Below are positions 46,260-56,631 of a stretch of DNA of 64,000 bases, piece after piece. This DNA is from Panorpa germanica (Eukaryota; Arthropoda; Insecta; Mecoptera; Panorpidae). Both the position numbers and the translations under genes were made by a program. Where the stretch lies: NCBI GenBank assembly GCA_963678705.1, contig OY783208.1, positions 12,025,782 to 12,089,781 on the forward strand. The letters run 5' to 3'. Each line of letters starts with the position of its first letter. Within the stretch, counting starts at the first letter, position 1. The notes under the pieces were generated by a model. It saw only the letters and a program-made list of their open reading frames with translations. It did not search any database and had not been told where the DNA came from.

Positions 46260-46446
46260 TCGTCTAGCAGCGGAGATAAAACCAACGCATCGTGACGGAA
46301 AAGAACAAATCTACTCACCCCAGGGAAGAAGATTCGAAAATTAAATAAAATTAAAAATAAGCTGTGTAAAATATAGTGAAGTGAACCGATAACTAAGGAC
46401 CAAAGACAAAGGACTACAAGAAGATTAAAGTTTCATCTATTAATAT

Positions 46447-47823
46447 ATGGTAGATCAATTGAATTACCTTTTTACACAATTGAATATAAATAAAAAAGAA
46501 AAAATGGCAACGTCAACTAATAATAATTTCCAACAATATTTGGGAATGGTAAAAGAGTATGATGGTAGATCCGAAGGCTTACCGGACTACAATAGAAGAA
46601 GCGAATTGTTACTAGGACAATTTTTCAATGAAAATAAATTAGATTGCTTCGACAACGTTGCTTTAATAGAAGCGATTCGGGCAAAATTAACTGGAAAAGC
46701 TGCCTCACTAATAGAAGGAAGGGACATACAGAGCTGGGCAGAAATTAAAATGACATTGACACAAGCATTTTGCGACCCTAGAGATGAGATGTCATTACTG
46801 CGAGAACTGATGGAAATAAGGCAGAGGAATGAAACATTCCTTGAATTCTACGAAAAATGTAGAAAATTGAGAGCATTATTATATGCTAACCAAAAATGCA
46901 ATGGAGCAATAGAAGAAAGAAATATGAAGACAAAAATTTACGACGAAATGGCTCTAAAATCTTTTAAAGCAGGCTTAAGGGAACCTTTTGGATCATTCTT
47001 GAGAACCAGAGCACCCACTACAGTGGAACAAGCAATCTCTATTGTAACAGAAGAACAGAACGACAGGAATTGGCAAAGGCAAGAAAATACGAATAATAAA
47101 CTGGCACAACAACCAGTCAGAATGACACAAAGAACATTTAACTACCCTAAACAATCGGAGAACTTTAATATTTCCCACACATCCGATTTTAATGATAAAC
47201 GATCATGGAGACAGAGCAATTCCCACACATCCGATTTTAATGATAATCAATCACGGAGACAGAGCAATTTTCAACAACCCCATCAACAAAATTGGCGAGC
47301 ACCAAAAACAATGTTCTCCAAACAGAGCAACTTATGGAACCGATACGCGAATAAACCTATTAAGAAGCAGTGGACACCTACACCTATGGATACTACATCA
47401 GTAATTAATTCACAGATTGGAAGCAGAGAAAATATAACAATTATTAATATAACATCAAGTAATTTCCTACCCTATATAATTGATAACAAACTCAACATAA
47501 AATTACTTATAAACACCGGATCATCCAAAACCATAATTAACCCCAATTTGATAAACAGAAATTTACCCCAATGTATTTCTGAAGAAGCTTTTTGTATTCA
47601 GACGGCCCATGGTACCACAAACCATAATAAAGTGGCTCACATCCCCATATTTCCAATATTTAAGAGTCAAGACATTTGTAAAGTCTTTTTGTTTAAATGT
47701 AGTGATAAATTTGATGGATTACTAGGAATGGATTTGTTGACAAAACTTGGAGCTAATATTAACTTCAATAAAAAGATGATAACCATTAATGATACCGTGA
47801 TACCGATATACTTTCAGAATTAA
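46447..47823 (+). CDS. Gypsy-like Gag with C-terminal protease-like domain
   Basis: 458 residues. The gag core (about 60-215) has WAEIKMTLTQAFCDPRDE and the FKAGLREPFGSFLRTRAP segment found in 17.6/297-type Gag. A 16-residue repeat beginning SHTSDFND occurs twice (about 241-272). The C-terminal part resembles a retropepsin: LLINTGSSKTIIN, where the catalytic Asp of D-[ST]-G is Asn, and FDGLLGMDLLTKLGAN. With that change proteolysis should be lost. No zinc knuckles. It ends at TAA 47821-47823, and the same frame continues open for 309 codons. Confidence 0.8.
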   Translation: MVDQLNYLFTQLNINKKEKMATSTNNNFQQYLGMVKEYDGRSEGLPDYNRRSELLLGQFFNENKLDCFDNVALIEAIRAKLTGKAASLIEGRDIQSWAEIKMTLTQAFCDPRDEMSLLRELMEIRQRNETFLEFYEKCRKLRALLYANQKCNGAIEERNMKTKIYDEMALKSFKAGLREPFGSFLRTRAPTTVEQAISIVTEEQNDRNWQRQENTNNKLAQQPVRMTQRTFNYPKQSENFNISHTSDFNDKRSWRQSNSHTSDFNDNQSRRQSNFQQPHQQNWRAPKTMFSKQSNLWNRYANKPIKKQWTPTPMDTTSVINSQIGSRENITIINITSSNFLPYIIDNKLNIKLLINTGSSKTIINPNLINRNLPQCISEEAFCIQTAHGTTNHNKVAHIPIFPIFKSQDICKVFLFKCSDKFDGLLGMDLLTKLGANINFNKKMITINDTVIPIYFQN

Positions 47824-48756
47824 AATAAATTGGAACTATATAATACTGAAATCAAAGTACAGAGTGAAAACACTACAGATGAAGTTTGGAATACAGAAGT
47901 AAACGAAAAAGATGTTAAAACATTTATTAAAATAAAAACCAATGAAAATTCAATTGTTGAAATAAACGTCAAACAAGACACAGTAGATGAGAACATGCAA
48001 GATTTCAAAGTAGAAAATCTGCAAAATGTCAAACAAGAAACAAAGAATCAAGAAATACAACATTTTGAAATACCAAATAAACAAAAGGTTAATCAACAAA
48101 CAAAAAATCAAAACTTTCAAGATTTCAAAGTAAAAAATCAACAAAGAATCAAGCAAGTAGCAGAAAAGCAAACTATACAAGATATTGAAATAGAGAAACA
48201 ACAAAACATGAAACAAGAAGAACCAGGAAAACAAAATATGCAATATTCCGAGGTAGAAAAGTCATACAGTATAAAGCAAGAAAAAGCAGAAAATAAGAAA
48301 ATAAAAAAATGTAATATAGAACGAAAAATTGAAAAGAAAAACAAAACTAAGTGCTTACCGGAAAAGCTAGAAGATTCAGAAAAAGAGGCACACACTATGT
48401 GGATAAATGTTCACAGAAAAGAAAAATATTATGATAAGCCAACATATGAACAAAATGATATAAGTATAACAATTTTCAACAAACCAGAGGAAAATATGAT
48501 TGAAGAAATAATCAGAAAAAAATACTATTGGGACTATATAAACAAACACATTCAAGAAGTATATATTAGAAGAAATGATAGAAGAGAGAAGATAACGAAT
48601 CCACAAATAGGACCACATAAAAGAAAAACCAAAATACAAATACTATTGCTGCAGGACCCTTATCAGGAAACAGAAGTGACGACTACATCTAGAAAAATCG
48701 AGACACCTTCACGAGATTTCTCTATTTTTCTCTCTAAGGATGGAGGAGTTATCTGA
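47824..48756 (+). CDS. Repeat-rich charged frame downstream of gag, no ATG of its own
   Basis: Open in the same frame as gag, directly after a single TAA. The first possible codons are AAT AAA TTG, with no ATG until well inside, so it is either made by stop readthrough or is the rest of one longer frame. Residues about 55-160 hold about five tandem 20-residue repeats of the type QDFKVENxQxxKQExxNQ, predicted charged and helical. The end (about ILLLQDPYQETEVTT) runs into the 3' LTR. It may join leftover pol ends to new repeats. I do not recognise a function. Confidence 0.5.
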   Translation, partial: NKLELYNTEIKVQSENTTDEVWNTEVNEKDVKTFIKIKTNENSIVEINVKQDTVDENMQDFKVENLQNVKQETKNQEIQHFEIPNKQKVNQQTKNQNFQDFKVKNQQRIKQVAEKQTIQDIEIEKQQNMKQEEPGKQNMQYSEVEKSYSIKQEKAENKKIKKCNIERKIEKKNKTKCLPEKLEDSEKEAHTMWINVHRKEKYYDKPTYEQNDISITIFNKPEENMIEEIIRKKYYWDYINKHIQEVYIRRNDRREKITNPQIGPHKRKTKIQILLLQDPYQETEVTTTSRKIETPSRDFSIFLSKDGGVI

Positions 48757-49011
48757 TGACACAATTCTCTCTCTCTCTTCAACAACTAAATATTTTATTA
48801 TCTAAGTAACCAGATAATTTATAAAATCACATTGACTAAAATCAATTTTGTTTCACCAAATGATTAATTCATTTGTTCAAGTACTTTAGTTATACTCCAT
48901 CGAGGAGATAATCTTTGTAATATAAAATATATAATTATAGAGAAACTTTATTTATCAATATAAATAAAGTATATAATATTTTAAATATTGTTATTTACTA
49001 ATAACATAACT
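48747..49011 (+). repeat. Gypsy-like 3' LTR (265 bp)
   Basis: Partner of 45981-46249, preceded by the purine run AAGGATGGAGG (polypurine tract) and followed by CCCG. Confidence 0.85.
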
Positions 49012-49389
49012 CCCGGAACGAACGCAGAACTACACAAACTAACACAGCTAAACACGAAAAACAGAGATAAACCGTCGTATAACGGATGTCATATGTCATA
49101 AGTTTATGTTTTTACAGGAATCATAGTTTTAGTCATATGTTATAACACAACTTGATAAACATTCCCAAGGAACGCTCGAAATTAGATGCATGTTTTGATA
49201 TAGGTTTTACAGCTAAAGTTTAGGTACAAAATCGAAGTCGCAAAGCAAGCATCTAAGCCAAGGCTGATGTCCTACAAATTGATGACAGCAGCGCGGTAAC
49301 ATAAATTTGGTGACAGCTGTGGGATACAGTTCGGTCACATAAGAAGTGGTGACAGCTATGGGATACAGTTCGGTCACAATATCGTGCAA
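49012..49389. other. Right-hand flank of the gypsy insertion, with a short tandem repeat
   Basis: Continuation of 45516-45980 after the gypsy-like element. At 49308-49380 a segment GGTGACAGCTRTGGGATACAG-TTCGGTCACA occurs twice with a shorter relative before it. No coding frame. The border to the piggyBac sequence lies near 49380-49390 and shows no LTR end. Confidence 0.45.
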
Positions 49390-49525
49390 CAAAGCAGTGT
49401 AGTTTCCAAGCATTTCCTATTGACGAATTTAATATAAATAACCATAATGGCCAATACCACTTCTCAGCACGAATGTTAATGCGGTAATTTCGGATAGCTT
49501 TGTCATGCAAATCCACTCCTCCCAT
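49390..49525 (-). pseudogene. piggyBac transposase, end of the DDE domain
   Basis: Frame reads MGGVDLHDKAIRNYRINIRA then KWYWPLWLFILNSSIGNAWKLH, the conserved block carrying the last catalytic Asp (GGVD) and the W-P motif of piggyBac transposases. It is cut off at the LTR-element border. The preceding catalytic part of the DDE domain is missing in this copy. Confidence 0.8.
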
Positions 49526-49782
49526 TTTCCTATTATATTAACGCAAAATCAATGGCGGTTGCTGATTTATAAATTTGCCAGCTGTTGATGAACTATTTTT
49601 ATTTTTCTGCTGCTTTTTCCATCCATCCATTTAACCGTATGAGTGGAAAATATTTAATTGTGATTCGTGCAAACGGCACTCTCTCCATTCTCCTGCCAAA
49701 GACAAAACAATAACCTGGAATAAGCAGTAATCTGTAAATCGAAGAATATGTTAATTAAACACGTTGTATGTATTTTTGCCCA

Positions 49783-49951
49783 TCTAGTCCCTTTTTGGAA
49801 TAAAATCTTCGGCCAGTATATCTTCATCAGTTACGTCATCTACTTGAGCAGGTGGAAGAACAGTTACGGTAATAATTTCGTCCTCACTATCACTCCAGTT
49901 ATCAATAATTGTCTCAATCTCTATCATAGATAAAGCTTGACGACTAGCCAT
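49783..49951 (-). pseudogene. piggyBac transposase N-terminal exon remnant
   Basis: From ATG at 49951: MASRQALSMIEIETIIDNWS, then an acidic DSEDEIITVTVLPPAQVDDV region that resembles the acidic N-termini of piggyBac transposases. It stops after about 55 codons. The next few hundred codons of a normal transposase (about 590 residues) are missing before 49525. Confidence 0.6.
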
Positions 49952-50206
49952 TGCAAATATAACTGAAATTCTTAACTAACGATTTCCTGTTATTTAATAA
50001 AAATATAACACTTATAGTATTCGTATATGATAATAAACAATAGCTAATTAAAAAAGAACACTAAAATATTATAAAGTTTTAAATGTAAGCAACTTCCTGG
50101 ACGAAACAATATGCGTAAATTCCAGAAAAAAGTTCGTTGTTTACAGGTGTCAAAAAATAAGATAAAAGTCAAATACTTACCAACGTTCGAAAAATCGAAC
50201 ACTTAA

Positions 50207-50963
50207 GAAATTTTACACCTGTCGTGTGGTAGATGTACCAGACTCTGTGGAAAAATAGGGTTATGAATTGTTTGAGTCTTCAACAACAAATTGGCATCAC
50301 TGGTTTAAAAAAATAATAATCAAAAATTAAATAAAAATGTATTTCAAAAAGTATCTGAATGCAAGGTATTAATTGCACCCCCACCCCCTTACGGATGAGT
50401 GGTGGAAGGTAAGTTTAAAAATACAATTTTTTCTTTATAGCAAATTAATCAAATTTTATTATAATACAAAGACACAAATGAAAATCTAATAAGAACATAG
50501 AAATATTTTAAATTAAAAATTTGTAAAATTGAGTGTTTGAAAAATCGGTATTGTTTTTTTCAATATAAATTCGTTTTCTAATTCAAATCGATTTTATTTT
50601 GCAAAATTAATACTCTGCTTAAACGTCCTGCTTCATTTTATTGTAATTTCTATGTCCAATCACAACAGACCATAAATTATTTATACCAATAACAATTTTT
50701 TAAACAAATTGGATACGCTTAAAAATTTATTAATTTCTTCTTAGCGAGAATTGAACATAAGAGGCATCTACATATTTTAACTTAAATCGTGGAATGTGGT
50801 AGAAAAAGTTGCTGTTGCAATTCATGAGTTCGTCATATTTATTAAACACACGCCATAAAGTAAAACTCCAGCGAATACAAACAGTTTTATTTAAATGAGT
50901 TTTTTGATTTAGCTTTATGGAACCAACTTGTGCGTAAGATTTACGACATAAATTACCAGAATA
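50207..50963. other. AT-rich intergenic stretch
   Basis: No frame, repeat pair or element end recognised between the piggyBac right end and the zinc-finger gene. A CACCCCCACCCCCTTACGG spot at about 50377 is the only GC-rich block. Confidence 0.5.
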
Positions 50964-51950
50964 TTATTTTAAAGCTAAATGTGTGTTCTTATGTCGTTTT
51001 AAATTAGATGATTGACTAAACGTTTTATTACACTCGTTGCAATTAAATGGTTTTGAAGCTAAATGTGTGTTTTTATGTACTTTTAAATTAGATAAATGAC
51101 TAAACGTTTTATTACATTCGTTGCAAGTAAATGGTTTTATAACTAAATGTGTGTTTTTATGTGCTTTCAAACTAGATAATCGATTAAACGATTTATTACA
51201 TTCGTTGCAAGTAAATGGTTTTGAAGCTAAATGTGTGTTTTTATGTCGTTTAAAATTAGATAAATGACTAAACGATTTATTACATTCGTTGCAAGAAAAT
51301 GGTTTTAAAGCTAAATGTGTGTTTTTATGTGTTTTTAAATTAGATAATCGATTAAACGTTTTATTACATTCCTTGCAAGTAAATGGTTTAGAACCTAAAT
51401 GTGTGTTTTTATGTCGCTTTAAAAGTGATGGGTATTTAAACGTTTTAGTACACTCATTACAAGAATACGAAGTCTTCGTTGAATGCACCCGCATATGTTT
51501 TATAATATCCACCTTGTCTACAAACGATTTGTTACATACATCACAAATAAAATGTTTCAGCTTCGATTTTAATTTTCCACTATGCAGTTGTTTGTTATTC
51601 AGAGGTTCGGCTAGTTTTTCAACTGTGGTCTTCTCATGTTCCCCACAACTAGGTGGTGCATCCAGGTGTTCCTGTAATTTAGTTCCATCCAGGAACATAT
51701 CATTGCAATAATCAGAGGGCTCATGACACGGCTCAATTTTAATAATGTACTGATTGTCCCGCGATAAAATTGCATTTTCTTCTGGACTGTCTGGTTCTTC
51801 CTTGATTTCATCACATAACACTTCATCTTTGACCACGCGTTCTTCCTTTATATCTATTTTTATATCTTCGTTTATATTTCCTGTTTCCACTGGTTCATTT
51901 AACTCTACGTCAATTTCCAGTTTTATGTTCTGTGATTTATAATCCTCCAT
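50964..51950 (-). CDS. C2H2 zinc-finger protein with seven fingers (host gene)
   Basis: 328 residues in one uninterrupted frame. N-terminal half acidic with KIDIKEE and EIKEEPDSPEE, typical for insect zinc-finger genes; a SUMO-site-like IKEE motif occurs twice. Seven C2H2 fingers run from about residue 134 to the end, each about 28 residues (for example CNECNKTFSHLSNLKVHKNTH). Linkers are THLASKPF-like instead of TGEKP. It is probably a nuclear DNA-binding regulator. Fingers 3-7 are very similar to one another, so they arose by recent internal duplication. It may lack upstream exons; the ATG at 51950 is preceded by stops. It is the only intact non-mobile gene seen here. Confidence 0.8.
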   Translation of the reverse strand: MEDYKSQNIKLEIDVELNEPVETGNINEDIKIDIKEERVVKDEVLCDEIKEEPDSPEENAILSRDNQYIIKIEPCHEPSDYCNDMFLDGTKLQEHLDAPPSCGEHEKTTVEKLAEPLNNKQLHSGKLKSKLKHFICDVCNKSFVDKVDIIKHMRVHSTKTSYSCNECTKTFKYPSLLKRHKNTHLGSKPFTCKECNKTFNRLSNLKTHKNTHLALKPFSCNECNKSFSHLSNFKRHKNTHLASKPFTCNECNKSFNRLSSLKAHKNTHLVIKPFTCNECNKTFSHLSNLKVHKNTHLASKPFNCNECNKTFSQSSNLKRHKNTHLALK

Positions 51951-52715
51951 TTTATTACAACAGTTTTATCGTTTTCTAAAACTATTTGGCAATTTATTAC
52001 TATTTAAAGTAAATAGGGGCAACCTGTCGAAAAAACTTCAAATATAAGTGATTGAATTACAAAATCATTTCATAGCAATATTGTTGAATAAATGAGGTTA
52101 AGTTGAACTTATGTAAAGCCTTTAATAAATCTGTAGTAAATTAATATATTGTAAACGCAAAGAAAATAAATAAATCTAAAGTGAAAAGCAACGTTCAAGC
52201 CATTGGAATAAAGTAGAAATTTAATTATATAATTAACAGTTTTTGTTCATTAACGTTAAAATGAGAATAAATCAAGATCCCTATTTTGTAAATAATTAAT
52301 TGATATATGGGTTAATAAACGTATATTTTCGTTTTTATTTTACCTTTATATAGCCTGGTAAAATTTAATATTTCCAGATAAAATACAATAATTTGTAGTG
52401 CAATTGTTTAACCGTTTCAATGAACTGTCAAAATGAATATTTCAGTTGTGGACTTATTAAATACATTTAAGGAGGTACCGTCAATGCTAAAAGTTTATCT
52501 CTCGGTAAATCGAATTACGAAGTAAATAACGAAAAAAAAAAGAACAAGAGCCACCGGAAGATCCAGAAACAAGAGTGTCGCTTGCAAGAGCTATTTCCGA
52601 AGGGAATATTCCCGATACTGTTAAAAATATTGGAAGCAGAAATGAGAAATGCATTTATTTCCTATTTTCGCGATAGAATTAGAAACAGGGTATTAATTTT
52701 AAAATTTATAACATA
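51951..52715. other. Upstream region of the zinc-finger gene, mostly unexplained
   Basis: AT-rich, presumably 5' flank of the minus-strand zinc-finger gene. At about 52540-52640 a plus-strand run EPPEDPETRVSLARAISEGN in one frame looks protein-like, but I cannot assign it and it has no start or splice context. Confidence 0.4.
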
Positions 52716-53484
52716 CTAGAGTTGACCCCCGTCGCAATTCGACGTCTTTTTGGCGTGTATGATTTCAATCCAATAAAATAATTCGTAATTACATTTCATA
52801 TTTAATTCTATTTTTAAATTGAAATAATAAACTCGCTCAATAATTAAATAATTTTTCATATAAATTGACTAAAAAAATATATTTTTTTTATCAAAATAAA
52901 AAATATTTTCAATTTATGCGTTATTTGATCAACTTTTTCAAAATCTGGGATTTTTTTTTCGATTCGTAAATAAGATACCAAGGTTAGCCTATATACAAAA
53001 TTTCAACTTTCTAGCACAATTTGTACTCTCAGCAAATACTGCCCCCGTGCCCCCAAATAAAATTTTGAATTTTCTATTATTAATATCATATTAATAGTAA
53101 TTATTCAAGAATCCAGAATATAAACTTTCTTTAAAGTTCCCTGCCGGGCCTACAAATTTCTTCAACCACCCCTTTTTCAATTTTTTAATTTCTAATTTTT
53201 GAGAAATGTCAGCATACTTAATACACATGCAAAATTTAAACTTTCTATCTTTTACAAATTAAAAGTAATACAGCAAAAAAGGTTCACTTTTTTCCAGTTT
53301 TTCCAAAATTACGGGTTTCCAAGAAATTCAGGGGAAAATCCGAGGACGCCAAAAGTCTTATAATTTTTTTCTCTACGAAATAGGCAATTTTAAAAAAAAT
53401 GTACAGAGCTGTTTTCCAGCCACCATACAAATCGCGGTCGCATATAAACAAATAAACTTTCAGTTGGAACATTATAATATAGGA
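52716..53484 (-). mobile_element. Complete Hel-B element (769 bp, minus strand)
   Basis: Plus-strand borders A|CTAGAGTTGACCCC and ATTATAATATAGGA|T: 5' TC, 3' hairpin CGTCG-AATT-GCGACG-type and CTAG, flanked by A and T with no duplication, exactly the Helitron rule. Body contains all Hel-B blocks in reverse. This isolated copy defines the family termini used for the array. Confidence 0.8.
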
Positions 53485-53497
53485 TCATCTAATTAAC

Positions 53498-53860
53498 GAG
53501 GAGAAAGGAAACAGATACTGGGCAAATAGCGAGGAAAGAATGTGTAGAGTGAAGGAAACAGGTGGATAGCGGAAATAGAAAAAAGGAACAAAAAACATTA
53601 CAATAAATAATAATCTCGTTATCTGGTTTTCATGGGGAACATGAAGAGAGAGGGTCAAGAGTAGAAGAAGCAGAAAGCACTTTTGGAAGTAGTAAAAGTT
53701 TAGAATAATTTAAGTTTAGTTTTGAGTAAATAATTAGTTTTAAATAAAATTAATAAAGCTTAGTTTAAGTTTGAATTGTTAAGATAGGAATGAAATGTAT
53801 TAAGAAATATAATACGGTTGACTGTAAAGCCGAAAGACACACAATTAATAATAAATTAAA
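53498..53860 (+). pseudogene. 3' fragment of the same non-LTR family as 38701-39968
   Basis: The frame EKGNRYWANSEERMCRV matches EKGNRYWEKSEERKCRV of the minus-strand element at about 39000. The segment ends with GACTGTAAAGCCGAAAGAC, close to its 3' terminal TGTAAAGCCGAAAGGC. The knuckle region is deleted and most of the rest is UTR. It lies next to the 5' end of the Hel-B copy. Confidence 0.65.
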
Positions 53861-53906
53861 AAAATATATCATCTAAATAATTGAAATAATCTTTATAAAG
53901 TATTCT

Positions 53907-55668
53907 TTCATTTTTTCTTATGTTCTACAAGATTACTTTTTAGTATTTTTAATTTAATGTTTTCACATTCTATTTCTATTTCTATTTTTCTTTTTTTAAA
54001 TTCATGTAGTTCATTTTTCCTTTTTTCATTTTCACTGTTTTTTTTTTTTTTGTAATTCATGTAGTTCATTTTTCCTTTTCTCATTTTCACTGTGCTCCTT
54101 TTCGAGAAGATGTATTTGCGTTTCTGCTACACTTTATCTCGTTTCTATCTATGAAGAAATTTCTTGCTTCTTCTTTGACTGCTTAATTGTCTTCATGGGC
54201 AAACTAGTAAGTCTTCTTCTTACTTGAACAGCCTTCGTCGCTGTTGCTGCATCTTCGATGATCACTTTTGCTATAACTAATACATCTGTTATTGTTGCAA
54301 TACTTATTTTTATCAATGTTATTATTATTACACGTTGACGCTTCTAGGTTTATTGGAGTTTGACTCAGCACATTATTTTCGTTGCTGGGTTCTTTTAAAA
54401 GAGGATTCACATTCATGGACAACATAGCTGGTGTACAATCATGCCAGCTATGTTGCTCTACAGGCTTAATAATGAAGTATAATAATTACTAGAGTTTACC
54501 CCCGTCGCAAGCGACGACTGTCTTTTGTGTGTTACTTGAATTTCCTTGCAAATTGTAATTCCATTTTTAAATTGAAATATTTAACTCGTTCTATAAAAAT
54601 TTTACATATATAAACAAATAATTTTTCATACAAACTGACCAAAAATATATATTTTTTATCAAAATAAAAAATATTTTCAATTTATTCGTTATTTGATCAA
54701 CTTTTTTTCAAACTTTGGGATTTTTTTTTCGATTCGTAAATACCAAGGTTAGTCTATATAAAAAATTTCAATTTTCTAGCACAATTTTTACTCTCGTCAA
54801 AAACTGCCCCCGTACCCCCAAATAAAATTTTGATTTTTTTTTATTAATAATATGCTTAATTATTCTACAATCCAAAATATGAACTTGCTCCAAAGTTCCC
54901 TACCGGGGCCCCGAAGTCTTTCAACCCCCCCGTTTTCTATTTTTGAATTTCTAATTTTTGAAAAATGTCAGCATTGAACATCGTAATACACATGCAAAAT
55001 TTCAACTTTCTATCTTTTACCAATTAAGAGTAATACAGGAAAAAGTGATTATTTTTTTTCCTGCTTTTCTAAAATTACGGGTTTCCAAGAAATTCAGTGG
55101 AAAATCCGGGGCGCCAAAAACCTAGAATTGTTTTCTCTACGAAATAGGAAATTTTCAGAAACATTGACGGAGCCGTTTTCGAGCCACCATACGAATCGCG
55201 TAAACATATAAGAAAATAAGAATATAAACATACACCTGAGACATTATAATACAGATTTATTCGTCTTCATAATTTTAAGTAAGCATTTTCAAAACCACAT
55301 AATATTTTTACTTTACCTTCAGTATCCTCTTCTTGCATTACTTCTATGACATATGCAACCTCATCTATTGCCATAGGAGACTCATGAGTATTTGGTACGG
55401 GACGTTAAATTATAATTATATGCATAGAAATATCATTTCGAGAATAAATGCATTGAGTACATGAGTTAAATTACATACCTGGTAAATTTATAGCATCCGA
55501 ATCGAAAAAGCTTTCTTCACCCTCAGCCGATAGTTTAATTAAATCTTTAATCCTGTACGGCTTATCATTCGTTTGAGGATGTCTTAAAGGTTCATCTCCT
55601 GTACCTAATATAGATCTTCTATCCGCTGCTGCTAATTTTCTAGCATCCTTCAAAATCCCCGAAGTAAA
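53907..55668 (-). pseudogene. Zeste/Myb-SANT-like regulatory gene, 3' part
   Basis: Minus-strand pieces in order: KDARKLAAADRRSILGTGDE to SAEGEESFFDSDAINLP (exon to 55479, donor CCAG|GTATGT); HESPMAIDEVAYVIEVMQEE (exon to 55327, donor GAAG|GTAAAG); EQHSWHDCTPAMLSM.. (from about 54457, acceptor CTGTAG); and a basic coiled-coil end with KRKIEIEIECENIKLKILKS (stop at 53908). This resembles insect Myb/SANT-like (zeste- or apontic-like) proteins: a GTG(G/D) segment, an SxEG..DSD block and a C-terminal coiled coil. The N-terminal DNA-binding domain is missing, and the acceptor that would keep frame before HESPMAIDE reads AC instead of AG. A Hel-B element sits in the intron after 55327. Confidence 0.55.
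54489..55255 (-). mobile_element. Complete Hel-B element in an intron (767 bp, minus strand)
   Basis: Borders A|CTAGAGTTTACCCC and CATTATAATACAGA|T; perfect CGTCGC-AA-GCGACG-type hairpin behind CTAG. It lies between the donor at 55327 and the acceptor at about 54457 of the zeste-like gene, so it need not have broken the coding sequence. Confidence 0.8.
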
Positions 55669-55669
55669 T

Positions 55670-56631
<962 letters not shown>

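Larger units (their letters stand above)
45981..49011 (+). mobile_element. Gypsy-like LTR element without pol (gag-protease only, 3.03 kb)
   Basis: LTRs at 45981-46249 and 48747-49011 have AGTTAT..ATAACT ends and a 4-bp target duplication CCCG (45977-45980 and 49012-49015). Primer-binding site TGGCGCAGTCG (46249-46259) is complementary to the tRNA-Ser 3' end, as in the 17.6/297 group. A purine run AAGGATGGAGG precedes the 3' LTR. Coding: gag plus a protease domain, then a repeat-rich frame; no reverse transcriptase, RNase H, integrase or envelope. It would depend on a complete relative. Confidence 0.85.
42983..50202 (-). mobile_element. Decayed piggyBac element, split by LTR retrotransposons
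   Basis: Ends share the inverted repeat TGTTCGATTTTTCGAAC followed by RTTGGYAA: left at about 42986-43010 (plus strand) and right at about 50202-50178 (minus strand). The right end has TTAA at 50203-50206 directly outside; the left shows a diverged TCGA. Three transposase pieces lie between in correct minus-strand order: N-terminus (about 49951), DDE end (49525-49390) and Cys-rich C-terminus (43371-43156). About 5.9 kb of LTR-element sequence separates the last two. Confidence 0.65.

Noticed and set aside
48376..48639. Hydrophobic minus-strand frames at 47950-48639 as membrane proteins
   Set aside because: They are antisense of Lys/Gln/Asn-rich codons in the retroelement frame, which read as Phe/Leu/Ile on the other strand.
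47830..48756. Second gypsy-like frame as an envelope gene
   Set aside because: No signal peptide, no hydrophobic membrane anchor, no Cys pattern; it is highly charged and repetitive.
51289..51711. 140-codon plus-strand frame opposite the zinc-finger gene
   Set aside because: Antisense of the finger repeats; Cys-rich repetition follows from the complementary finger codons.
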